A stretch of 64,000 nt of DNA from Leptonema illini DSM 21528 (GTDB lineage Bacteria; Spirochaetota; Leptospiria; Leptospirales; Leptonemataceae): assembly GCF_000243335.1 (NCBI RefSeq), contig NZ_JH597773.1, forward strand, positions 2,535,684 through 2,599,683. Reading direction: 5' to 3'. The number at the start of each line of letters is the position of its first letter. The first letter of the stretch is position 1. Below are positions 19,701-29,783 of the stretch, one piece after another. A model generated the notes under the pieces. That model made no database searches. It was given only the letters and a program-made list of their open reading frames with translations, and was not told where the DNA came from. The position numbers were made by a program, and so were the translations under genes.

Positions 19701-19819
19701 GAAGAGACGACCGGCGCAGAAAAGAGGATCTGATATGCGAGAATCAGGACGAATACGACCGATATCCAGATTTTCAATCGCAGCGGCAAAGATCGAATTT
19801 TTCGTTGAAGGTCAGACAT
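16721..19819 (-). CDS. AsmA-like/DUF748-type envelope protein
   Basis: 1,032 residues with one N-terminal membrane segment (about 15-35: LRLKIWISVVFVLILAYQIL), then a long, almost all-beta periplasmic part. The start resembles AsmA-family proteins: SVVSSILSAAMP-like helix, a strand pattern VRSSSLFFGFVFDDVVL, FAADQVRLKW, and IGLRNPTVSLIKRNDRWN, the typical NPTV/W motif. The end NINARLAVYRISKDFTGLAVRIM resembles the AsmA C-terminal region. AsmA proteins (TamB, YhdP, YdbH) are thought to bridge the two membranes and pass lipids. Its ATG overlaps the MFS stop by 8 nt. Confidence 0.85.
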   Translation of the reverse strand: MSDLQRKIRSLPLRLKIWISVVFVLILAYQILFSAPVVSSILSAAMPASTELKVHVRSSSLFFGFVFDDVVLKDRLSGDSIFAADQVRLKWFLPGFLAGQIGVREIGLRNPTVSLIKRNDRWNSDALKSDRPRKKTEKSKESSPRPPEIELYLPVRLYGAVRIEGLRFLLEDHSGERLRRVDLSDVDLHLGFVTKTFHTIPLNLDSLQLFDSLFFALNPIRPVQFEYSEFDSVQGRPTLMLKLYRETLENGTAFLSRLRIDARDLSHRRSGMDIPFGLRLEHDIQYDPAKERFLIRRFRLESGPDTWLSLTGDFRRDESGFHHMEVRMQESSIDLDRIGPFIQRLTNNAVETGGRLSLYPLLITGRLDRLSAHFGLSGSNVRVRTGKSVHGVPTAQIDVRGTVDLYALGLLPVPEGYSADHSLAYGVVREAYIDRLELGYNGASLSGKGSLHPDQGIVLDLDLKNFALGQFTAPHLTATGSASLRARSGTDFSRITVLGLVRLDAARYLIDRSLSGVQNVALNTDLDLVFPGRGVRLDIRKADLTGTSMKGASLLRLLAAGELTFAGGQSYTVRLSGLDVDYEKLHPLLPGNLRSDLEVIRPYLEKGAHLDGNAQIHMEKGSGVIQASAALLLPSISAEGLNLQADMSTAPDGVRFRRIHLHGLRGALNADLTGSLTGPPGARQPYLDFRLNLSRKGMLPVHENVRLDGTVDISAQIRPEQIAGNIDIRRFNLIYSNTACVQKTAGCTYYNIEDLNFTLPFVHRNQMIPVRYETMINPDLIDRFPDRPNLTLKSVWSNRSPDGLVVDQGFYFLGAPAGGARPALEANLTYKRNILEGRLLRISTYRPLKAGEKTMAPVYRTASGTGYVSNGTIELRNLFFNVADMKPASMEYGAHLSVHDLNVEPYFPKADSSYDGIISATANVRGANLADAVRNINARLAVYRISKDFTGLAVRIMVPSDILAKLVNNTLEIPAMSAELRGGLVYTTIQVRSSGIVSFSRLVKPADEMIRQERIPLAEFLERTRKETGEFQ

Positions 19820-21101
19820 GAGCCGAATCCTCTTTTTTCATGCTGCGAGCGGGAAGCGATAAAAAAAGAAAAGAAAAAAACACGGCCAGATGCAGCAGAA
19901 GAGAAACGAAGAAGATACCGGCAAATCCGTGGTCGCTTTTTAACAGCAGGCCGGTCAGCAGATTGCCGATCGTCGCCCCGGCCGAGACGCTGACAACCAT
20001 GTAGATGCCCATGCCCGTGCCATAAAGATGCTCGGGAAAGTTACGCCGCAGCAGATAGACCGTGCCCATATAGTATCCTGTGAAATGTATGCCATGCAAA
20101 AGTTGCTGAAATAATATGAGGCCGGGAAGTCCGATCACCGCATCCAGGCCAAGAATAAGAAACCTGATCGCGCCGCTCATCACGGCAAGCAAGAAGAGAA
20201 AACGAACGCCGCGTCGACCGGCGATTCGATCGGCAAGGATCATCAGCGGAATCTCGACAAGAACGGCCAGTCCCCATCCGCCATAGACGTAAGACATGCC
20301 GCCGGCCTGACGTAAGTAACCGCCGAGATAATAGTCCACAACCTGATATGAGAAGTAGAACACGAACGATACGATAAAAAACGGTAAGAATCCTTCTTTC
20401 TTCAGAGCCGAAAAGGCATCGCGAAAGAAATACTCCGTATGCGAACGGCGGCGCTCCGGAACAAGATACGCGAACAGGGCCGTAACAAGCATGAATACCG
20501 AGCCCCACTGCCCTCCACGCCCGCCCTGTATCTCGGGCGCCGCATCGCTCAGCGCAAACATCTCGAGTAAAAGCATGCCGATCTGAATACAGAAAAATCC
20601 AAACGTGCCCGCCGAACGACTGACGCTGAAACCGCGAAAGCTCAGACTTTCCAGTGCGGCTATCGTCAGCAGCTGCGTATTCGCCGCGAAGAAGAACCGC
20701 GTCACCGCCGCCGAAACGATGCATCCCATAAGAGGTAAATCGGGCGAAAAAAGATGATACTGGAAGGGCGTCTGAAGCAGTAAGAAGGCGATGAGCGCCG
20801 AACGAATGCGTCGCGTTTTATCAGAGAACCATCCGGCGAAGAAGTATCCGAAAGGATACAACAGCTGCCCGGTAAAGAAAACATAACGCGCATCATCGCC
20901 GAAGCGATACAGCATATGCGGGCTGAGCGTCGTGAAATAAGAGCCATGCCCCAGGAAGAAGAAGAAATAAACGAGCGAGGCGGCGACAAGCGGACGAATC
21001 TCAGGCCATGGCGCAGAAAACAACGAGGCAAAGGGACCTATGCCTTTCTGCCGACTGTATGCGTTCCCGCCTGTATTTTTTGACTTTACAGTCAATCTCA
21101 T
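19812..21101 (-). CDS. MFS transporter (LacY/nucleoside-like branch)
   Basis: About 12 membrane segments. The segment after helix 2 has the MFS loop GWFSDKTRRIRSAL, and helix 7-8 the loop ILADRIAGRRGVRFLF. The sequence PPEIRPLVAASLVYFFFFLGHGSYFTTLSPHM-type opening is like MFS_1_like members. Substrate unknown. Several starts are possible; the Met at 21101 (MRLTVKSKN) is used because the longer frame runs into the divergent gene's start. It is the first gene of a leftward five-gene envelope block, so a lipid, sugar or other envelope precursor is a reasonable guess, but only that. Confidence 0.8.
   Translation of the reverse strand: MRLTVKSKNTGGNAYSRQKGIGPFASLFSAPWPEIRPLVAASLVYFFFFLGHGSYFTTLSPHMLYRFGDDARYVFFTGQLLYPFGYFFAGWFSDKTRRIRSALIAFLLLQTPFQYHLFSPDLPLMGCIVSAAVTRFFFAANTQLLTIAALESLSFRGFSVSRSAGTFGFFCIQIGMLLLEMFALSDAAPEIQGGRGGQWGSVFMLVTALFAYLVPERRRSHTEYFFRDAFSALKKEGFLPFFIVSFVFYFSYQVVDYYLGGYLRQAGGMSYVYGGWGLAVLVEIPLMILADRIAGRRGVRFLFLLAVMSGAIRFLILGLDAVIGLPGLILFQQLLHGIHFTGYYMGTVYLLRRNFPEHLYGTGMGIYMVVSVSAGATIGNLLTGLLLKSDHGFAGIFFVSLLLHLAVFFSFLFLSLPARSMKKEDSAHV
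21080..21095. promoter_or_regulatory. Perfect inverted repeat TTGACT-N4-AGTCAA
   Basis: A 6-4-6 perfect palindrome between the divergent MFS and nitronate monooxygenase starts. It falls inside the MFS frame if translation begins at 21101, and 59 bp before the monooxygenase ATG. It could be an operator for a dimeric regulator; no regulator can be assigned. Confidence 0.35.
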
Positions 21102-21153
21102 AAACCGGAGCCTGGACAGCAGAGCCATAGACGCCCGGGGAGTTTGCAGGACC

Positions 21154-22071
21154 ATGAAAATTCAAACAAAGATTACAGAAATGCTTGGCATCGATCTGCC
21201 GATCATCGGCGCTCCGATGTTCCTTGTGTCGATGCCCGACCTTGTCGTTGCCGTATCAGAGGCCGGCGGTATCGGATGCTTTCCTGCTCTGAACTACCGA
21301 ACGGTCGAGCAGCTGCGCGAAGGTCTTACCGAGATACGCTCCCGGACAAAAAAACCGATCGGAGTCAACCTCATACTCCATAAAGAACATAATCCTAACT
21401 GGGCCCGTCAGTTCGAGGTCTGCCTGGAATTCAAGGTGGAGCTGATTATCACATCGCTCGGATCGCCGCGCACCATCGTAAGCGAAGCGAAGGCAGCCGG
21501 ATCAAAGGTCTTCTGCGACGTGACGACGCTGAAGCATGCGCGTATCGTCGCCAAATCAGGCGCCGACGCTCTGATTGCCGTCTCGCATGGAGCCGGTGGC
21601 CATGCCGGTAGCGTAAGCCCATATGTCCTTATTCCGCAGCTTGTGGACGAGATCGGATTGCCCGTCATCGCCTCGGGTGCGATCAGCGACGGCCGGCAGA
21701 TGGCTGCCTCTTTATCGCTGGGAGCTCAGGCGGTTTATATGGGAACTCGCCTCATCGCCACGCCCGAGGCAAAGGCAGCCGAGGGATACAAGCAGATGAT
21801 CCTCGACTCCACTTACACCGACATCGTCTACACTCCCGAGATCAGCGGCATTCCGGCCAACTGGCTGAAGCAGAGCGTGGAACGTGCGAATATAGGCAAG
21901 CCCGGCACCATCGCAGGCGAGTCGCACACAGAAGAGGAATACAAGCGCTGGCGAGACATCTGGTCGGCAGGCCAGGGGGTCACACAGATTCAGCAAATCA
22001 CGCCGGCCGCCGACGTTGTGCGCGGCATGGCCGAGCAGTATCTGCAGATTGTAAACGCTCTGCCTCGATAA
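21154..22071 (+). CDS. Nitronate monooxygenase / 2-nitropropane dioxygenase family
   Basis: 305-residue FMN-dependent TIM-barrel enzyme. Motifs: N-terminal LPIIGAPMFLVSMPDLVVAVSEAGGIG, the SHGAGGHAG phosphate-binding loop with the His that serves as catalytic residue in many members, ASGAISDGRQMAASLSLGAQAVYMGTRLIAT. It oxidises alkyl nitronates in characterised members; others act on acyl substrates, and true substrate here is unknown. The ATG at 21154 is chosen over the longer frame because it starts exactly at the conserved N-terminus. Followed by a strong hairpin. Confidence 0.88.
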   Translation: MKIQTKITEMLGIDLPIIGAPMFLVSMPDLVVAVSEAGGIGCFPALNYRTVEQLREGLTEIRSRTKKPIGVNLILHKEHNPNWARQFEVCLEFKVELIITSLGSPRTIVSEAKAAGSKVFCDVTTLKHARIVAKSGADALIAVSHGAGGHAGSVSPYVLIPQLVDEIGLPVIASGAISDGRQMAASLSLGAQAVYMGTRLIATPEAKAAEGYKQMILDSTYTDIVYTPEISGIPANWLKQSVERANIGKPGTIAGESHTEEEYKRWRDIWSAGQGVTQIQQITPAADVVRGMAEQYLQIVNALPR

Positions 22072-22083
22072 AGATTGACAGAT

Positions 22084-22109
22084 CATCCCTGAGTGCTTTC
22101 TCAGGGATG
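22084..22109 (+). terminator. Hairpin after nitronate monooxygenase
   Basis: Perfect 10-bp stem CATCCCTGAG/CTCAGGGATG with a TGCTTT loop, starting 13 nt after the stop. The downstream tail (CTTCCGCC) is not U-rich, so termination may be Rho-assisted or the hairpin may protect the 3' end. Confidence 0.55.
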
Positions 22110-22213
22110 CTTCCGCCACCAATATAGATAAAAAAAGTGGAAGGCACCCGTTCGCCCGTCATATAGAAAAAGGTCGAACAAGCGCAACCTGAACAACGGC
22201 GCCGGAGTCAGTC

Positions 22214-25720
<3,507 letters not shown>

Positions 25721-25771
25721 GCGCTTAATCCCGAATCTGCAGCGCTGCCTGTGCCGCTTTTGCGCAGCGTC

Positions 25772-26578
25772 TCACAGATCCCTTTTTCTATACAGGTGCA
25801 GACCGATGAAGGCGGCCACACCGGCCTGTAAAAAGAGCACGATCGTGCCGACGATAACTCCCGTGTAACCAGAAAGCACCTTTGCATAGACGGCCGATGA
25901 ATGCGTCATCAGCGATTGCAGATTTCCCTGCATCAGCACGATCGATCGCATTGTATCAATGGGGTTTACAAGCGTCATAGAAAGAAGAACATTCTGCAAC
26001 GGAAAATCGCCGAAAAAGATCACCATCAACATCAGAAGCGAATCATAGAGCACATACAACACAAACCAGATTCCCATTGCGGCGGCGATCAAGAGCTCAA
26101 GACGCTCTGAAAGCTGCGAGAGCAGAAAGGATAACGCCAGGAAGACGGCGTTCAAAAGCAGGCCATAGGTCAGAATCAGGAAAAGCGAGCCGATGGCCTC
26201 GATGGAACTGGCGAGAATGAACGCCAGCAACAATCCGACGGCAAAACCAGGAAGAAGCCCCAGCAGCCGACCGACAAACTGCCCGGCATACAGAGTCGTG
26301 CGCGAAACGCCGAGAGCCAGGATCACCCGCTGAAACGAAAGCGAGCCATGAAAGGCCACCGTGCCATAAACGAGCAGAAAGAGCGGCACGAGCAGCAGCA
26401 CGAAATTCAGAAGCGAGGCGGCGACGTCTCCGCCTCCCGACGAGAGCGAAAGAAGAAAGAACGAGAAGCTGAAGATCAGAAGCGCATAGACGATCAACCA
26501 CCGACTGCGCAGAGCGTCGGCGAACTCAAAAAGAACGATGTTAGAAAAGGCGGATCTGCGCCTTGCAGACTCAAGCAT
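25772..26578 (-). CDS. nosY: NosY-type ABC transporter permease
   Basis: About 268 residues and six membrane helices, the ABC-2 permease partner of NosF in maturation of N2O reductase. The first helix RWLIVYALLIFSFSFFLLSLS follows IVLFEFADALRSR, a common start of NosY. The Met at 26578 gives an 8-nt overlap with the nosF stop (ATGCTTGA), more likely than the Met 10 codons upstream. Last gene of the leftward nos cluster. Confidence 0.88.
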   Translation of the reverse strand: MLESARRRSAFSNIVLFEFADALRSRWLIVYALLIFSFSFFLLSLSSGGGDVAASLLNFVLLLVPLFLLVYGTVAFHGSLSFQRVILALGVSRTTLYAGQFVGRLLGLLPGFAVGLLLAFILASSIEAIGSLFLILTYGLLLNAVFLALSFLLSQLSERLELLIAAAMGIWFVLYVLYDSLLMLMVIFFGDFPLQNVLLSMTLVNPIDTMRSIVLMQGNLQSLMTHSSAVYAKVLSGYTGVIVGTIVLFLQAGVAAFIGLHLYRKRDL

Positions 26579-27293
26579 ATTCGCGAATACCACTGAGAGC
26601 CTCCTCAAGATTTCTCGCGTTGCGAGCGTTTACGAACTCAGCCGGACTCTGCTGAACATGTACGGTGCCGTCTATTAATAGAATCATCATATCGGCCAGT
26701 TCTTCGATCTCAGAGAGCACATGCGAGGTGATAAGAACGAGCGAACCGGCGTCCCTTCGCTCACGAATGAGACGTTTAAGCGACGTTGCATGAAACGGAT
26801 CCAGTCCGGCAGAAGGCTCGTCGAGAATCAGGATTCTACGTTCATACAGAAAGGCCTGAAAGACGCTGAGCTTCTGCTTCATGCCACCGCTTAACTCTCT
26901 GAAACGCCGGTCATAGAAGGCATGAAGATCCATGCGCTTCATAAGATCGTCGAAATAGACGGGATCGGATTTCGAGAATCCCATAAGATACTCTACGATC
27001 TCTGATACGCGCAGATTATCGGGGAATGCGGGATTCTGCGGCATGTATCCGGTCGGAATGCGCGCCGGAATATCAAACGGAACCGGACGACCGTCGACCA
27101 GAAGCACCGATCCTTCGTCGGGTCTTACGAGTCCCATGAGTATCTTGATCAACGTCGTCTTTCCTGAACCGTTCGGCCCGAGCAGAGCGACGACCTGTCC
27201 CTTTTGCATGTCAATAGAAACGTCATGCAAAGCGGGGCGGGCCTTTTTTCTGTAGGTTTTGCTGATATTCTTCAGCGATAGAAATGATTCCAT
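26571..27293 (-). CDS. nosF: NosF-type ABC transporter ATPase
   Basis: 240 residues. Walker A GPNGSGKTT (about 39-47), Q-loop GYMPQNPAF, signature LSGGMKQKLSV, Walker B ILILDEPSAGLDP and H-loop LITSHVLSE are all present, so it should be an active ATPase. With NosY it is thought to supply sulfur or copper-site components to the periplasm for the CuZ centre of NosZ. Starts 2 nt after the nosD stop. Confidence 0.92.
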   Translation of the reverse strand: MESFLSLKNISKTYRKKARPALHDVSIDMQKGQVVALLGPNGSGKTTLIKILMGLVRPDEGSVLLVDGRPVPFDIPARIPTGYMPQNPAFPDNLRVSEIVEYLMGFSKSDPVYFDDLMKRMDLHAFYDRRFRELSGGMKQKLSVFQAFLYERRILILDEPSAGLDPFHATSLKRLIRERRDAGSLVLITSHVLSEIEELADMMILLIDGTVHVQQSPAEFVNARNARNLEEALSGIREYA

Positions 27294-27295
27294 TC

Positions 27296-28561
27296 TTATA
27301 AGCCGTCCTTGTCGCGCTGCGGGCGTCGCATGAGAGGGGTTTTATCTTTCAGCGTCGAGGGCGTTAACACCGGGAAGGCCTTTTCCATGATTTCAAGGAA
27401 ATTCAGCATTGACGATCCGGCAAGCAAAGACAGCTCCGGGTATTTGCTGACCCAGAAACTGAAGATCTGCACGGGCGAATGCGGAATATCTCCTTTACCG
27501 TCACGGTCAAGGTCAAACCCCTGATAGCGGTCCCAGTAGTTGCCGTCGTAGTCGTTTGTGTTATCCCGCGTATTGGTCGCCACATCGAACGTATTGCGAA
27601 AGAAGATATTTCCGTGAAACGTATTTTTCTGCGCGTTGCCGAACACCTCAAGGGCCCGTCCATTCTGAACGAAGAGATTCTCTTCCACCCTGTTGCGCGA
27701 AGAGTTATCGGCCAGCACGCCCGTCGTGTTGCGCGTGAGCGTATTTCTCTTCACGACACTGTCGGTTATGTCTTTCAAAAGCAATCCCTGCATACTCGGC
27801 CCCTGGCTGTCGTTAAATGCGTTACCCACAAGCTCAAGGTGTCGCGAATACATAAGAGCCGTTCCTGTCGCATTCTGATAAAACCGATTCCCTTCGATAT
27901 GCGAGCGATGACAGAACATGAAATGTAAACCGTAGCGAATGTTTGAGAGAGCGGAATTATCTTTAACCACGAGATTCTCTGAGAACTCAAAATAGATGCC
28001 GTCACGATGAGAGATGACCGTATTACCGAAAAGACTGTTGTTGCTGCTGTACCACAGATGGATGCCGTTTCCGCCGAGCACCTCGTCTTTCGCGTTACCA
28101 AGCGATACGTTCCGCTCGATCAAACACCTCTCGCTTCGTGCAAGATAGATGCCGTAGGTGGCGTTGCGAAGTACGTTAAAGCGCAATCTGCAATCATGCA
28201 CGGATTCACCGTGAATAGACGCAAACTCCTTCATATCGCTGACGCCTGGATTCTCGATGATCAGACCTTCGATCGTAATCCCGTCGGCCAGCATGTCGAT
28301 CACATGCCCCTTGCTCTCGCCATCAAGCGTCGCTCCGTTGATGCCTCTGAGAGTGATCGAACGATCGATCGCGAGCGTACCGACTTGATGCAGGCCGCCA
28401 TCGATCAAAACCGTATCGCCGTCACGCGATGCCGCTATGGCCTCACCCGGCGACGTAAACTCACAACCAGCGCAAACGCGAAGCTCGCGTCCCTGCGCTG
28501 CAAGAGGGCAGAGGCTCAAAAGAAAGAGCGTTCCTGACATCCATGTTGCAATCCTTTTCAC
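27296..28561 (-). CDS. nosD: NosD, periplasmic copper-processing beta-helix protein
   Basis: 421 residues with a Sec signal peptide ending CPLAAQG. The body is a right-handed beta-helix of CASH/PbH1 repeats (for example GIYLARSERCLIERNVSLGNA, GLHFMFCHRSHIEGNRFYQN), and GIHLWYSSNNSLFGN is a typical NosD turn. NosD is needed for CuZ maturation. The start codon is GTG (complement of 28559-28561) preceded by GGAGGGAG. About 96 nt separate it from nosL, with a hairpin in the gap. Confidence 0.92.
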   Translation of the reverse strand: MKRIATWMSGTLFLLSLCPLAAQGRELRVCAGCEFTSPGEAIAASRDGDTVLIDGGLHQVGTLAIDRSITLRGINGATLDGESKGHVIDMLADGITIEGLIIENPGVSDMKEFASIHGESVHDCRLRFNVLRNATYGIYLARSERCLIERNVSLGNAKDEVLGGNGIHLWYSSNNSLFGNTVISHRDGIYFEFSENLVVKDNSALSNIRYGLHFMFCHRSHIEGNRFYQNATGTALMYSRHLELVGNAFNDSQGPSMQGLLLKDITDSVVKRNTLTRNTTGVLADNSSRNRVEENLFVQNGRALEVFGNAQKNTFHGNIFFRNTFDVATNTRDNTNDYDGNYWDRYQGFDLDRDGKGDIPHSPVQIFSFWVSKYPELSLLAGSSMLNFLEIMEKAFPVLTPSTLKDKTPLMRRPQRDKDGL

Positions 28562-28585
28562 GGAATCTCCCTCCTCATTAAGAGC

Positions 28586-28618
28586 CGGTCCTGAAACCCA
28601 GGAAGGGCTTCAGGACCG
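28586..28618. terminator. 10-bp hairpin between nosL and nosD
   Basis: Perfect stem CGGTCCTGAA/TTCAGGACCG with a 13-nt loop, followed on the plus strand by ACGGTTTTT. In the nos direction no T-tract follows, so within the leftward nos transcript it may be a processing or stability element, while on the plus strand it could end antisense transcripts. Confidence 0.5.
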
Positions 28619-28656
28619 AGACGGTTTTTGGAGCAAAGCCCCTGTATATGCTCTAC

Positions 28657-29136
28657 TCAATGATTGCCGTGATCGTGCATGCTGCGCTTCCAATCATCGG
28701 CGACAGCCTTCAGTTCATCAGGCCGTAACTCGCGGCCGCCGTATTCGGCAATCGCCTTTGCAACCTGCTCCTCTGTTCCGTACGCGGCAAGATAGGCTCC
28801 CATCGGTGAGGCAAGACGCTCGGACTTAACATAGAGCGCCTTCTCGCGTTCGATGAACTGATCGGGCTGAGCGACGTTCTTCACATAGGCATGGGCGACC
28901 TTCTGGTCGGCGTTTTCGATGATCCAGGCTTCCATGCATTCGATGCTATCAAAGTGATATCGCTTTCCTTTTTCAGTGATCAGCTGCGCGTTAAAACGCA
29001 TATCGGCCACATCCATGCGACAGTGCGCGCATCGCTCCTGCCCCGGATTGACGACGATCGGCCCGTCCGGAGCACAGGAAACGGCGAATAGCAGTAAGAA
29101 TCCGATAGCAGCCGATCGGGCAGCATTGAGAATCAT
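28657..29136 (-). CDS. nosL: NosL, copper-binding lipoprotein
   Basis: 159 residues from the ATG at 29136, which overlaps the upstream stop by 4 nt; the longer frame is not used. Lipobox FAVSC, then the NosL copper motif ERCAHCRMDVADMRF (Cys-x2-Cys-x-Met) and HFDSIECMEAWI. NosL delivers Cu(I) to apo-NosZ. The C-terminus ends in a His-rich SMHDHGNH that may also bind metal. Confidence 0.93.
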   Translation of the reverse strand: MILNAARSAAIGFLLLFAVSCAPDGPIVVNPGQERCAHCRMDVADMRFNAQLITEKGKRYHFDSIECMEAWIIENADQKVAHAYVKNVAQPDQFIEREKALYVKSERLASPMGAYLAAYGTEEQVAKAIAEYGGRELRPDELKAVADDWKRSMHDHGNH

Positions 29137-29732
29137 GCGACCCCCTTTTTCTTCTCCGTATAAAGGATAAACACCAGGATACCGACCGCAACAAAAAGCA
29201 GAATCGCGCCGAAATGCGGAATACTGCATGCCTCGATATTCAGAAGCGTCTTACACCCGAGCAGCGGCGGCTGATAGGTCATACCGGGAACGATGATCGG
29301 AGCGTCGGGATTCAGGTTATGACCGTAGTTGTACTCCCATCTCCAGAAGTCATACAGACCGGCGATGGCGACAAGACCCAGATTGATAATTCCAAGAAGG
29401 ATCATATACGCTCTCGGCCAGAGGAACGTGACAAGAGCACCGAAGATCATATAGCCGAGCACATAGGGCATAAATGCCAGCTCGGGAATGGATTCTTCGA
29501 CGATCTCCGCCATACCGATATAGTGGTTCAACAGGTTGATGTTCTTTAAATCGTGCGGCGTGCCGCCCTGAATGGCATGTACGTAGATACTCATGCTCAA
29601 TCCCTCCGGATACTGCGGAGCGGTCAGGCTGATGTACCACAACGGAACAAAATATACGACGGCCATAAGCGCCGCGATGACGAGGATCAGATTGCGATGA
29701 AGAGGGCTTATCTTATTGTTGAGAAATTTCAT
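29133..29732 (-). CDS. NosB-like integral membrane protein
   Basis: About 199 residues, four predicted membrane helices (roughly LILVIAALMAVVYFVPLWYI; FMPYVLGYMIFGALVTFLW; MILLGIINLGLVAIAGLYDF; FGAILLFVAVGILVFIL) with a periplasmic loop containing WRWEYNYGHNLNPDAPI. Its position directly after nosZ matches nosB, the clade-II-specific membrane protein required for N2O respiration in Wolinella. The name is assigned from context and topology. The start MKFLNNK at 29732 has GGAGGTG upstream. It overlaps nosL by 4 nt. Confidence 0.7.
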   Translation of the reverse strand: MKFLNNKISPLHRNLILVIAALMAVVYFVPLWYISLTAPQYPEGLSMSIYVHAIQGGTPHDLKNINLLNHYIGMAEIVEESIPELAFMPYVLGYMIFGALVTFLWPRAYMILLGIINLGLVAIAGLYDFWRWEYNYGHNLNPDAPIIVPGMTYQPPLLGCKTLLNIEACSIPHFGAILLFVAVGILVFILYTEKKKGVA

Positions 29733-29758
29733 GACACACCTCCGGTGCATGAGAAAGA

Positions 29759-29778
29759 ACGGGGGCTTTCGCCCCCGT
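29759..29778 (-). terminator. Very stable GAAA-tetraloop hairpin between nosZ and the nosB-like gene
   Basis: On the minus strand ACGGGGGC-GAAA-GCCCCCGT is followed by TTCTTTCTC. The perfect 8-bp GC stem with a GNRA loop begins just after the nosZ stop. It could partly terminate transcription or protect the nosZ mRNA 3' end, giving more NosZ than maturation factors. Confidence 0.7.
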
Positions 29779-29783
29779 GAGAA

